Source: Actinomycetes bacterium (GTDB taxonomy: Bacteria > Actinomycetota > Actinomycetes > Actinomycetales > Dermabacteraceae). From it: a DNA stretch of 12,885 bases. The notes below the pieces were generated by a model that saw nothing but the letters and a program-made list of their open reading frames with translations, had not been told where the DNA came from and ran no database searches. Positions 6,923-12,885 of this stretch are shown here, one piece after another; the stretch's first letter is position 1; each line of letters opens with the position of its first letter. Both the position numbers and the translations under genes were made by a program. The stretch spans positions 1 through 12,885 of the forward strand of contig JAEWEZ010000005.1 of assembly GCA_023389045.1 (NCBI GenBank), read 5' to 3'.

Positions 6923-7780
6923 GAGCAGCCCCGCGAGGGAGCGTCGGCGCGGCCGACGATGCCCCGTTACCCGGAATAGCCAGGCAAAAGGCCCCGGGAT
7001 CGCGCGGGCAATCGGCGCGAAGAAAGTCCAGCGCCAGGGCACATGCGTGTCGCGTCCCGGACGCCGCGTGAGGGCAGAGGCGACCGACTCGGCGACCTCC
7101 GTCGGCGTCATCGTGCCGACGATGCCCTCCACCCGCGGCACCCGCGAGACCGAATCGGGGTTCGCCTCGAAGTAATCCGAATGCACCCGGGTGGGGGTCA
7201 GCGAGCCGACCTTCACCCCCGTGCCGTGCAGGTCCTGACGCAGCGCCTCGGTGAAGCCGCGCAGAGCAAACCGTGCCGCCGCATAGCCCACGGCGCCCGG
7301 CCAGGGGATGACCGCTACCGGCGAGTTGATCTGGAAAACGATGCCGCTGCCCCGATCCAGCATTGCGTCGATAAAGCCACGGGTCACGTGGAAGGCCGCG
7401 AAATACGGCAGAGCCATCTGCTGATGTGCTTCCTCGCAGCTGGTCTCTTCGATCGTGAGGAAACGCCCGGCCCCGGCGTTATTGATGATGATGTCGGGCA
7501 CCCCGATCTCTTCCAGGATGCGCGCACAGACTGCCGCGGTGGCCTCCGCATCGGCGAGGTCCACGCTAAAAGCCTCCGCACCGATCTCCTCGGCGAGGGC
7601 CTGCAGGCGATCGGCCCGTCGGGCCAGAAGCACCAGATGCGCCCCATCGGCAGCGAGCCGACGGGAGATCGCCTCCCCGATACCGGCCGACGCACCGGTG
7701 ACCACAATCAGGGAAACGCGAGGAGACCGGGCCGAGGACCGGGGAGAAGACGAGGCAGAGGACTGAGCACGCGAAGCCAT
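6908..7780 (-). CDS. Short-chain dehydrogenase/reductase with Arg at the catalytic Lys position
   Basis: 290 aa from ATG 7780. Classical SDR layout: cofactor motif TGASAGIG (28-35), NNAG (100-103), catalytic Ser in INSPVAV (S153) and Tyr in GYAAARFAL (Y166). The motif is YAAAR rather than YxxxK: codon CGG gives R170 where nearly all active SDRs have Lys. After about residue 245 comes a W/F/P-rich then very basic tail (HRRPRRRSLAGLLGKRR), perhaps a membrane-surface anchor. Start choice: TATCCT lies 6 nt before this ATG on the minus strand, fitting a leaderless mRNA, and no ribosome site is present; a GTG at 7816 would add 12 residues. The low-complexity Ser-rich N-terminus (about 4-20) supports neither choice. 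Substrate unknown; family certain. Confidence 0.82.
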   Translation of the reverse strand: MASRAQSSASSSPRSSARSPRVSLIVVTGASAGIGEAISRRLAADGAHLVLLARRADRLQALAEEIGAEAFSVDLADAEATAAVCARILEEIGVPDIIINNAGAGRFLTIEETSCEEAHQQMALPYFAAFHVTRGFIDAMLDRGSGIVFQINSPVAVIPWPGAVGYAAARFALRGFTEALRQDLHGTGVKVGSLTPTRVHSDYFEANPDSVSRVPRVEGIVGTMTPTEVAESVASALTRRPGRDTHVPWRWTFFAPIARAIPGPFAWLFRVTGHRRPRRRSLAGLLGKRR

Positions 7781-7786
7781 GGCGCG

Positions 7787-7792
7787 AGGATA
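7787..7792 (-). promoter_or_regulatory. -10 box for leaderless SDR transcript
   Basis: TATCCT on the minus strand (TANNNT form) ends 6 nt before ATG 7780, so transcription would start at or next to the A of the start codon. No convincing -35 is visible. Confidence 0.45.
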
Positions 7793-7839
7793 ACGCCGCG
7801 CGATCCTGCCCGACACAGCGAGCGGGCCGAGAGCAGACC

Positions 7840-7845
7840 TAGACT
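7840..7845 (+). promoter_or_regulatory. -10 box for leaderless FAH-family transcript
   Basis: TAGACT ends 7 nt before ATG 7853, and no Shine-Dalgarno precedes the gene. This is the spacing expected of actinobacterial leaderless genes. The -35 is not recognisable. Confidence 0.5.
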
Positions 7846-7852
7846 GGCCCGT

Positions 7853-8632
7853 ATGCGCATAGCCCGATTCACCACCGGCTCAGATCCCATGTACGGCATC
7901 GTCCAGGAGAAAGACGGCCGGGACATGGTTATCGGTATCACCGGCGACCCCCTCTACGCCCCCGAGATCCGCCCCAGTGGCACGATCCTGCCGCTGGAAG
8001 ATGTCCGGCTGCTCGCCCCGGTGATCCCACGCTCCAAGATCGTGTGTGTGGGCAAGAACTACGCCGAGCATGCCCGCGAAATGGGCGGCGATGTGCCGGA
8101 CCAGGCGCTGTACTTCCTCAAGCCCAACACCACCGTGATCGGGCCCGGCGAGCCGATCGTGCTTCCCGCCTACAGTCAGGAAGTCTCGCTTGAGGCGGAA
8201 CTGGCCGTGGTGATCAAGCGCATGGCCAAGAACATCGACCCCTCCCAGGCTGACGAGGTGATCCTCGGCTACACCTGCGCGAATGATCTGACCGCCCGTG
8301 ATCAGCAGCGCGCGGAAAGCCAGTGGTTCCGCGCCAAGGCCTTCGACACGTCCTGCCCGCTCGGCCCCTGGATCGAAACCGAACTGGACCCGCATGCGGT
8401 GCGCATCGGATCCAGCGTGGACGGCGAGACCGCCCAGGACGGCACCACCGCGGACATGGTCCGTCGGATCCCCGAGCTTCTCGCCGAGATCAGCACCGTG
8501 GTGACCCTGCTGCCCGGTGACGTGGTGCTGACCGGAACGCCCGCCGGTGTGCGCAGCGTCGACGCCGGCAGCAGCGTGACCATCACGATCGAGGGGATCG
8601 GTGAGCTCACGAACCCCGTCGTGCGCCGCTAA
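7853..8632 (+). CDS. Fumarylacetoacetate hydrolase (FAH)-family protein
   Basis: 259 aa, a usual length for the single-domain FAHD1-like/HHDD-isomerase group. It has an N-terminal lid region (1-58), then the FAH core beginning IVCVGKNYAEHA (63-74) and ALYFLKPNTTVIGPG (85-99). Predicted metal ligands are E114 and E116 in SLEAELAVV and D145 in ANDLTARD; K162 lies in AKAFDTSCPLGPW. The end is VVLTGTPAGV and a short barrel tail. Such enzymes cleave C-C bonds or decarboxylate or isomerise 2-oxo acids; the substrate cannot be assigned. An FAH gene directly before gltX is a common actinobacterial arrangement. It ends 51 bp before gltX with no obvious terminator, so gltX may be partly cotranscribed. 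The start was chosen from family length and the leaderless -10; upstream open frame to 7043 is antisense to the SDR gene. Confidence 0.87.
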   Translation: MRIARFTTGSDPMYGIVQEKDGRDMVIGITGDPLYAPEIRPSGTILPLEDVRLLAPVIPRSKIVCVGKNYAEHAREMGGDVPDQALYFLKPNTTVIGPGEPIVLPAYSQEVSLEAELAVVIKRMAKNIDPSQADEVILGYTCANDLTARDQQRAESQWFRAKAFDTSCPLGPWIETELDPHAVRIGSSVDGETAQDGTTADMVRRIPELLAEISTVVTLLPGDVVLTGTPAGVRSVDAGSSVTITIEGIGELTNPVVRR

Positions 8633-8683
8633 CCCCGGCGCCAGAGACCTCGACCCACCCTCTCGACCAGGAGAAAAGACACC

Positions 8684-10201
8684 GTGACCAGTACCGTCAC
8701 ACCCTCCCCGCAGGCCACCGGCGCCGATGTGCGCGTGCGCTTCTGCCCCAGCCCGACCGGCACCCCGCACGTCGGTATGGTCCGCACCGCCCTGTTCAAC
8801 TGGGCCTACGCCCGCCACCACGGCGGCACCCTCGTCTTCCGCATCGAAGACACCGACCAGGCCCGCGACAGCGAAGAGTCCTACCACCAGCTGCTGGATG
8901 CCATGCGCTGGCTCGGCATCGACTGGGATGAGGGCGTGGAAACCGGCGGCCCGCACGGCCCCTACCGTCAGTCCCAGCGCAGCGAGATCTACGCCGAAGT
9001 CATCGAGAAACTCAAGGCAGCCGGACACATTTACGAGTCCTACTCAACCGCTGAGGAGATCGCGGAACGTCACCGCGCCGCCGGCCGAGACCCGCAGCTC
9101 GGCTACGACGGCTGCGACCGCGACCTGACCGAGGAGCAGAAGGCCGCCTACCGCGCCGAGGGCCGCGAACCCGTGTGGCGCCTGCGCATGCCCGATGAGG
9201 ACATCGCCTTCCACGACCTGGTGCGCGGCGAGGTGACCTTCAAGGCCGGTTCGACCCCCGACTTCGTGGTGGTGCGCGCCAATGGCCAGCCGCTGTACAC
9301 CCTCGTGAACCCCGTCGATGACGCCCTCATGCGCATTACGCATGTGCTGCGCGGCGAGGACCTGCTCTCCTCGACGCCCCGCCAGATCGCCCTGTACCGG
9401 GCTCTCATGGACATCGGTGTGGCCGAGCGCATCCCCGTCTTCGGGCATCTCCCGTACGTGATGGGGGAGGGCAATAAGAAACTCTCCAAGCGGGATCCGG
9501 AATCCAACCTGTTCCTCTACCGCGAGCAGGGCTTCCTGCCCGAGGGCATGGTCAACTACCTGGCCCTGCTCGGCTGGGGTTTCAGCGCCGACCAGGACGT
9601 CTTCACCCGCGAAGCCTTCGTGGAGCGTTTCGATGTGGCCGATGTGAACCCGAACCCGGCGCGCGTGGACATCAAGAAGGCAACCGCCATCAACGCCGAC
9701 CACATGCGCATGCTGGAGCCGGCCGACTTCACCGAGCGGATGGTTCCCTACCTGCAGGCCGCGAAGGTGGTCTCCGATCCGATCACCGAGGCTGAGCATG
9801 AGCTGCTGGTTGCCGCGACCCCGCTCGTGCAGCCGCGCATGAACCTGCTGGGGGAGGCCCCCGATCTGCTCCGCTTCCTGTTCGTGGCCGACGAGGACCT
9901 GGTCATCGAGGAAGACGCTCTGAAGAAACTCGGCGATGATCCGGCGGCGGTGATCGACCGGGCCATCGCGGACCTCACCGAGGTGTCCGAGGAGGAGTTC
10001 CGCACCGAGCATCTGGAGCAGGTGCTCCGCTCCGCGATCGTCGAGGACATGGGGATCAAGCCGCGTCTGGCGTTCGGGCCGTTGCGCAGCGCTGTTTCCG
10101 GGCGCCGGATTTCCCCGCCGCTCTTTGAGTCGATGGAACTGCTGGGCAAGGAATCGACCCTCGCCCGTCTGCGTGCCTTCCGGGAGCGCCTGAGCGCCTG
10201 A
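8684..10201 (+). CDS. gltX: Glutamyl-tRNA synthetase
   Basis: 505 aa from GTG 8684, preceded by AGGAG (8669-8673). Class I synthetase attaching Glu to tRNA. The Rossmann catalytic domain opens RFCPSPTGTPHVGM (19-32), where HVGM is the HIGH signature, and FRIEDTD follows. The ATP-binding KMSKS equivalent is KLSKR (266-270), after GEGNK. LLGWGF and the C-terminal helical anticodon-binding region follow normally; length is standard and no break is seen. Actinobacteria generally lack GlnRS, so this enzyme would normally also misacylate tRNA-Gln with Glu for the GatCAB amidotransferase; that is family knowledge, not visible here. The tRNA-Gln and tRNA-Glu genes lie just downstream. Confidence 0.97.
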   Translation: MTSTVTPSPQATGADVRVRFCPSPTGTPHVGMVRTALFNWAYARHHGGTLVFRIEDTDQARDSEESYHQLLDAMRWLGIDWDEGVETGGPHGPYRQSQRSEIYAEVIEKLKAAGHIYESYSTAEEIAERHRAAGRDPQLGYDGCDRDLTEEQKAAYRAEGREPVWRLRMPDEDIAFHDLVRGEVTFKAGSTPDFVVVRANGQPLYTLVNPVDDALMRITHVLRGEDLLSSTPRQIALYRALMDIGVAERIPVFGHLPYVMGEGNKKLSKRDPESNLFLYREQGFLPEGMVNYLALLGWGFSADQDVFTREAFVERFDVADVNPNPARVDIKKATAINADHMRMLEPADFTERMVPYLQAAKVVSDPITEAEHELLVAATPLVQPRMNLLGEAPDLLRFLFVADEDLVIEEDALKKLGDDPAAVIDRAIADLTEVSEEEFRTEHLEQVLRSAIVEDMGIKPRLAFGPLRSAVSGRRISPPLFESMELLGKESTLARLRAFRERLSA

Positions 10202-10225
10202 GCGTGCGCGCCTCTTCATCCGACG

Positions 10226-10262
10226 GGCGGCGCCCATCATCGCAGCGATGGTGGGCGCCGCC
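10226..10262 (+). terminator. Strong terminator hairpin of gltX
   Basis: Arms 10226-10243 and 10245-10262 pair over 18 positions with one T·G wobble (start GGCGGCGCCCA, end TGGGCGCCGCC) around a minimal loop, 24 nt past the gltX stop. No T-run follows. Confidence 0.75.
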
Positions 10263-10338
10263 GCGTGAGTGCGCGGGTACGTCGGCCCGCCGGGCACGAA
10301 CCGTGTGGATGCTCACAGGCGAAAAGACCCCTTTCACT

Positions 10339-10367
10339 TTGCGCCGGGGCCGTACAGCCGCTAGAGT
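10339..10367 (+). promoter_or_regulatory. Promoter of the tRNA-Gln/tRNA-Glu unit
   Basis: TTGCGC (10339-10344), exactly 17 bp, TAGAGT (10362-10367) is the best housekeeping-type promoter in the window. It would start transcription near 10374 and give an 88-nt leader before tRNA-Gln. The leader holds CCCCG/CGGGG (10372-10388) and the palindrome CGATCCGGATCG (10393-10404). The first may aid precursor processing. Confidence 0.65.
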
Positions 10368-10461
10368 CTTTCCCCGTACGGTTCGGGGCAACCGATCCGG
10401 ATCGCCTCTCGCACAGCGGGAAGCACACCGGCAAGGAACCCTTGAAAACGTGCTCTCACCA

Positions 10462-10533
10462 TGGGGTATGGTGTAATTGGCAACACGGCTGATTCTGGTT
10501 CAGTTGTTCTTGGTTCGAGTCCAGGTACCCCAG
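10462..10533 (+). tRNA. tRNA-Gln (anticodon CTG)
   Basis: 72 nt. Acceptor TGGGGTA/TACCCCA, D-arm GTG...CAC with a TGG-containing loop, anticodon arm GCTGA-TTCTGGT-TCAGT with CTG at the anticodon, T-arm CTTGG-TTCGAGT-CCAGG, discriminator G. CCA is not encoded. It reads CAG and is presumably charged through Glu-tRNA-Gln amidation. Confidence 0.95.
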
Positions 10534-10542
10534 CGCTGATCA

Positions 10543-10562
10543 CTCCGATCTAGTTTTCGGAG
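10543..10562 (+). other. Inter-tRNA hairpin
   Basis: CTCCGA (10543-10548) and TCGGAG (10557-10562) form a 6-bp stem with an 8-nt loop in the 41-nt spacer between the two tRNAs. A role in separating the precursor is likely but inferred. Confidence 0.4.
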
Positions 10563-10574
10563 CGAGATGCTCAA

Positions 10575-10647
10575 GCCCCGTTCGTCTAGCGGCCTAGGAC
10601 GTCGCCCTCTCACGGCGGTAACACCGGTTCAAATCCGGTACGGGGTA
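10575..10647 (+). tRNA. tRNA-Glu (anticodon CTC)
   Basis: 73 nt. Acceptor GCCCCGT/ACGGGGT (G1-U72 wobble), D-arm GTC...GAC with loop TAGCGGCCTAG, anticodon arm TCGCC-CTCTCAC-GGCGG with CTC, T-arm ACCGG-TTCAAAT-CCGGT, discriminator A. CCA is not encoded. Cotranscribed with tRNA-Gln. Confidence 0.96.
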
Positions 10648-10652
10648 CGAGC

Positions 10653-10683
10653 AGGAGCCGGTGCCAAAGGCACCGGCTCCTTT
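10653..10683 (+). terminator. Terminator of the tRNA unit
   Basis: Perfect 13-bp stem AGGAGCCGGTGCC / GGCACCGGCTCCT (10653-10665, 10669-10681) with an AAA loop, followed by a short T run, only 5 nt after tRNA-Glu. Confidence 0.88.
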
Positions 10684-10696
10684 CGCATGTGTGGCG

Positions 10697-10702
10697 TAGA
10701 AT
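10697..10702 (+). promoter_or_regulatory. -10 box for leaderless universal-stress transcript
   Basis: TAGAAT ends 6 nt before ATG 10709, with no ribosome site present. The region where a -35 would sit is inside the tRNA terminator. Confidence 0.55.
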
Positions 10703-10708
10703 TCGCAC

Positions 10709-11521
10709 ATGGAGACCAACGACGTTCCCCGCATCACAGTGGGCGTGATGGACGCCCCCGAATCCGAACTGGCCGTGCGCTGGGGTGCACAGCATGCGCA
10801 GCGTGTCGGCGGAACTCTGCATCTGATCCACGCCATGGTGTGGAGCGAGATGGGAGTGGATGTTGATCCCGTCCCCGGGATCACCGACTCCGGTATGGGC
10901 GCAGCCGCGAAGGGTCTGCTCGACCATGCCGCCGGTATCGCCCATGAGGTTGCCCCCAATCTGAAAGTCACCACCGAGGTTGTCTCCGGCAATGCAACCG
11001 CGGTGCTGGTAGGTGCCAGTCACGATGCCGACGTGATCGCCGTGGGCGGGCGTGGCCTCGGCCGTCTGATGAGCCTCGTGGTCGGCTCCAAGAGCCTCGC
11101 CCTGGCTGCCCGTGCCCACTGCCCGGTGGTTATCGTGCGCGGCGATATCGACATCGACGGCCCCATCGGCCTGGTGCACGCCGACAATGACGCTGTGATT
11201 GCCCGCGCCGGTGAACTTGCCCACGCCTACGGGGTGGGGGTCGACGTGATCGCCGCCTCCACCACTGACCGTTCGCGTCTGGGAGAGCTGCTCGGGCATG
11301 TGCGCCAGGTGCTCCGTGAGCATCACGAGGATGTGCAGATCGGCGAGATCACCGCTCCCTATGGGCGCTCTGCCCGGGAGTTGATTCGCGCCTCGGAGGG
11401 CACCAGCATGATCGTGGCGGCCGCACCGGATGCGCCGACCGCCGAGGGCAAGGTGCCGGTGCCGCTGGAACTCTCGGCGGTGCTGCGCTTCGCGCACACC
11501 CCGGTGTGGATCGAACGCTGA
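10709..11521 (+). CDS. Universal stress protein (UspA family), tandem-domain
   Basis: 270 aa, the length of actinobacterial double-domain Usps. Domain 1 (about 8-145) opens RITVGVMDAPESELAVRW and carries the full ATP-binding signature GGRGLGRLMSLVVGS (113-127, G2xG9xG-S), ending AHCPVVIVRG. Domain 2 (about 150-270) is degenerate: it keeps the shape (IGLVHADNDAVIARAGELAH, HTPVWIE at the end) but lacks the glycine motif. Cytoplasmic, probably ATP-binding; in mycobacterial relatives such proteins act in stress and hypoxia responses, but no specific role can be read here. The gene starts 25 bp after the tRNA terminator with its own leaderless promoter and ends before a strong hairpin shared with the convergent regulator. 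Confidence 0.88.
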   Translation: METNDVPRITVGVMDAPESELAVRWGAQHAQRVGGTLHLIHAMVWSEMGVDVDPVPGITDSGMGAAAKGLLDHAAGIAHEVAPNLKVTTEVVSGNATAVLVGASHDADVIAVGGRGLGRLMSLVVGSKSLALAARAHCPVVIVRGDIDIDGPIGLVHADNDAVIARAGELAHAYGVGVDVIAASTTDRSRLGELLGHVRQVLREHHEDVQIGEITAPYGRSARELIRASEGTSMIVAAAPDAPTAEGKVPVPLELSAVLRFAHTPVWIER

Positions 11522-11536
11522 GCGCTCAGAAAGACC

Positions 11537-11569
11537 CAGTAGAGCCGCAGTAGAGACTCAGCAGAGACA
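11537..11569 (+). repeat. Three imperfect 11-bp tandem repeats
   Basis: Units CAGTAGAGCCG, CAGTAGAGACT and CAGCAGAGACA follow directly after one another between the stress gene and the terminator. Short, probably replication-slippage debris. Confidence 0.5.
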
Positions 11570-11572
11570 GAG

Positions 11573-11613
11573 AGCGGGCCCGTCGGAGAGGAGGAACCTC
11601 CGACGGGCCCGCT
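11573..11613. terminator. Bidirectional terminator between stress protein and regulator genes
   Basis: Perfect 16-bp stem, AGCGGGCCCGTCGGAG (11573-11588) and its complement (11598-11613), with a 9-nt loop, placed between the convergent stops at 11521 and 11632. No T-run; symmetric, so usable from both sides. Confidence 0.8.
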
Positions 11614-11631
11614 GCTGTGCGCGCTGCCAGG

Positions 11632-12369
11632 TCAGGAACCGGCGCGGCGCAGAACCTCGGTGAGATTGTTCGCGGAACTCATCACGGAGGCGGCATGCAG
11701 GCGCCCGGGCTGGCGGGTGAGCCGCTCAATCGGCCCGGAGACGCTGAGGGCGGCCACGACACGGCCGTTCGGGCCACGCACAGGGGCAGACACGGAGCCC
11801 ACGCCGGGCTCGCGCTCACCGATGGACTGGGCCCAGCCGCGTCGACGCACGGCCGAGAGCTGGGTGGCGGTGAAACGCGCGCCCATCAGACCGCGGTGCA
11901 GACGGTCGGGTTCTTCCCAGGCCAGCAGGATCTGCGCGGCGCTGCCGGCGCGCATGGTGAGGGTGGAGCCGAGCGGAACGGAGTCGCGCAGGCCGATGGG
12001 GCGTTCGGCCGCGGCCACGCAAATGCGGTGATCGCCCTGGCGGCGGTACAGCTGCGCGGATTCGCCGGTGTGGTCGCGCAGGGCGGCCAGGACGGGGCCG
12101 GCAGCGGCGAGGAGTCGGTCCTCTCCGGCGGCGGCGGCAAGTTCGCCCAGGCGCGGGCCGAGCACGAAGCGGCCCTGCATATCGCGGGAGACCAGGTGGT
12201 GGTACTCGAGGGCGACGGCGAGTCGGTGGGCGGTGGGGCGGGCGAGTCCCGTGGACTGCACGAGTTGGGCGAGGGTGGCGGGGCCGGCTTCCAGTGCTCC
12301 GAGCACGGCGGCGGCTTTATCCAGCACGCCGACGCCCGAGCCGGAGTCCTCCATTGCAGTGGTGTCCAT
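11632..12369 (-). CDS. ndgR: IclR-family regulator of leucine/amino-acid metabolism (NdgR/LtbR type)
   Basis: 245 aa. N-terminal winged helix (about 14-70: GVLDKAAAVLGAL, then TLAQLVQSTGLARPTAHRL as helix-turn-helix, SRDMQGRFVLGPRL as wing). The ligand-binding IclR domain follows (about 80-240: AAAAGEDRLLAAAGPVLAAL, TGESAQLYRRQGD, VPLGSTLTMRAGSAAQ, RRRGWAQSIGEREPGV). The whole sequence closely follows Streptomyces NdgR from memory, including position divergent from leuC; Corynebacterium LtbR has the same place and controls leuB and leuCD. Expected role: DNA-binding regulator of leuCD and other amino-acid genes. ATG 12369 is chosen because a -10/-35 pair fits 6 nt before it; ATG 12354 is an alternative (MEDSGSG). 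Confidence 0.93.
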   Translation of the reverse strand: MDTTAMEDSGSGVGVLDKAAAVLGALEAGPATLAQLVQSTGLARPTAHRLAVALEYHHLVSRDMQGRFVLGPRLGELAAAAGEDRLLAAAGPVLAALRDHTGESAQLYRRQGDHRICVAAAERPIGLRDSVPLGSTLTMRAGSAAQILLAWEEPDRLHRGLMGARFTATQLSAVRRRGWAQSIGEREPGVGSVSAPVRGPNGRVVAALSVSGPIERLTRQPGRLHAASVMSSANNLTEVLRRAGS

Positions 12370-12512
12370 GCCCTGATATTGCCGTCTTGATTCGTGAGAC
12401 GCAAGTGTGCGAGGGCGTGGTCCTCGCCATGCTTAGTCACGCCGTCGGTGCGATCGCCCCGCTCCGACGTGGAACGAGACCGCGCCCCGAGGGCGCAAGG
12501 AGGACAACAGCG
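12370..12512. promoter_or_regulatory. Divergent ndgR-leuC control region
   Basis: Minus strand: TTGCGT (12399-12404), 17 bp, CAATAT (12376-12381), then 6 nt to the regulator ATG, so a leaderless transcript is likely. Plus strand: an imperfect dyad CGAGG/CCTCG (12410-12426) is a weak operator candidate, and GCGCCC-CGA-GGGCGC (12482-12496) is a hairpin touching the leuC ribosome site. I could not settle a leuC promoter. Confidence 0.45.
12497..12503 (+). promoter_or_regulatory. Ribosome binding site of leuC
   Basis: AAGGAGG, 9 nt before ATG 12513; near-perfect and decides the start over an in-frame ATG 28 codons upstream (12429). It abuts the hairpin 12482-12496. Confidence 0.85.
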
Positions 12513-12885
12513 ATGGCGAGAACGCTCGCGGAGAAGGTCTGGGCCGACCATGTCGTGCGCCAGGGAGAGAACGGCGAACCCGATCTGCTCTACATCGACC
12601 TTCAGCTCCTCCACGAGGTGACCAGCCCCCAGGCCTTCGACGGACTGCGCCAGGAAGGCCGTAGCCTGCGCCGCGTCGACCAGACCATCGCCACCGAGGA
12701 CCACAACACCCCCACGGTCGATATCGACAAGCCGATCGCGGACATCACCAGCCGCACCCAGATCGAAACGCTACGCCGAAACGCCGAGGAGTTCGGCGTG
12801 CGAATCCACCCCCTGGGGGACCGTGACCAGGGCATCGTGCACGTCGTCGGCCCCCAGCTAGGACTGACCATGCCCGGGATTACCG
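12513..12885 (+). CDS. leuC: 3-isopropylmalate dehydratase large subunit (5' part)
   Basis: The first 124 residues run off the right edge. They read MARTLAEKVWADHVVRQG, DLLYIDLQLLHEVTSPQAF, TIATEDHNTP, DIDKPIADITSRTQ and FGVRIHPLGDRDQGIVHVVG, the standard LeuC N-terminus. LeuC with LeuD isomerises 2-isopropylmalate to 3-isopropylmalate in leucine biosynthesis and holds the 4Fe-4S cluster; the cluster cysteines and the GDSHT stretch lie beyond the window. Divergent from the NdgR-type regulator, so likely under its control; leuD is expected just outside. The sequence is intact so far. Confidence 0.96.
   Translation, partial: MARTLAEKVWADHVVRQGENGEPDLLYIDLQLLHEVTSPQAFDGLRQEGRSLRRVDQTIATEDHNTPTVDIDKPIADITSRTQIETLRRNAEEFGVRIHPLGDRDQGIVHVVGPQLGLTMPGIT

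Noticed and set aside
7043..7852. Long N-terminal extension of the FAH-family protein
   Set aside because: It is antisense to the SDR gene; the family length and the leaderless -10 support 7853.
9044..10297. 417-codon minus-strand frame opposite gltX
   Set aside because: Shadow of gltX with no recognisable domain.
12429..12512. 28-codon extension of leuC or a leader peptide
   Set aside because: No ribosome site at 12429, few Leu codons, and LeuC proteins start at the MARTLAEKVW equivalent.
1..12885. Mobile elements, CRISPR, prophage or att sites
   Set aside because: No transposase or integrase motifs, spaced repeats or terminal inverted repeats were seen; gene order looks like a resident chromosome.

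Overview
This is a GC-rich window with the gene order of a high-GC Gram-positive (Actinobacteria, probably Micrococcales; genus not determined). The best pointers are the block FAH-family gene, gltX, tRNA-Gln, tRNA-Glu, universal stress gene, IclR regulator of the NdgR/LtbR type and divergent leuC, plus strong GC hairpins without U-tracts and start codons lying 6-7 nt behind TANNNT-like -10 boxes (leaderless mRNA style).

Left part (1-6901): a sulfur-acquisition region next to a DNA-repair-like gene. At the left edge lies the 5' part of a minus-strand gene of the actinobacterial '3-methyladenine DNA glycosylase'-annotated family (GTG start at 483, cut by the window edge). Upstream of it on the same strand are a CoA-disulfide/persulfide-reductase-like flavoprotein with a C-terminal rhodanese domain (523-2223) and a YeeE/YedE-family sulfur transporter (2308-3684). 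Divergently, a three-gene NitT/TauT-type ABC importer runs rightwards: permease (3992-4867), lipoprotein binding protein (4875-6008) and ATPase (6005-6901). It most resembles TauCAB. The shared 307-bp intergenic region holds an AT-rich patch with phased ACATTT repeats and a perfect palindrome, a candidate operator for joint control. A plausible reading is that one side imports an organosulfur compound while the other imports and reduces thiosulfate- or persulfide-type sulfur. No desulfonating enzyme is present in the window.

Middle part (6908-8632): a minus-strand short-chain dehydrogenase with an Arg in place of the catalytic Lys, and a divergent fumarylacetoacetate-hydrolase-family gene. 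Only 72 bp separate them, and both look leaderless.

Right part (8684-12885): glutamyl-tRNA synthetase with a strong terminator, a promoter with a 17-bp spacer, tRNA-Gln(CTG) and tRNA-Glu(CTC) followed by a perfect terminator hairpin, then a leaderless two-domain universal stress protein. A 16-bp-stem hairpin separates it from the convergent NdgR-type regulator, which is divergent from leuC (5' part only). GluRS presumably charges both neighbouring tRNAs, with Gln-tRNA made by amidotransfer, as in most Gram-positives.

No mobile element, CRISPR array, rRNA or prophage was seen. I found no clearly novel system. The most unusual items are the sulfur region with its repeat-bearing divergent control region, the 32-bp palindrome inside the glycosylase-like gene's first codons, and the active-site substitutions in the SDR and the flavoprotein.
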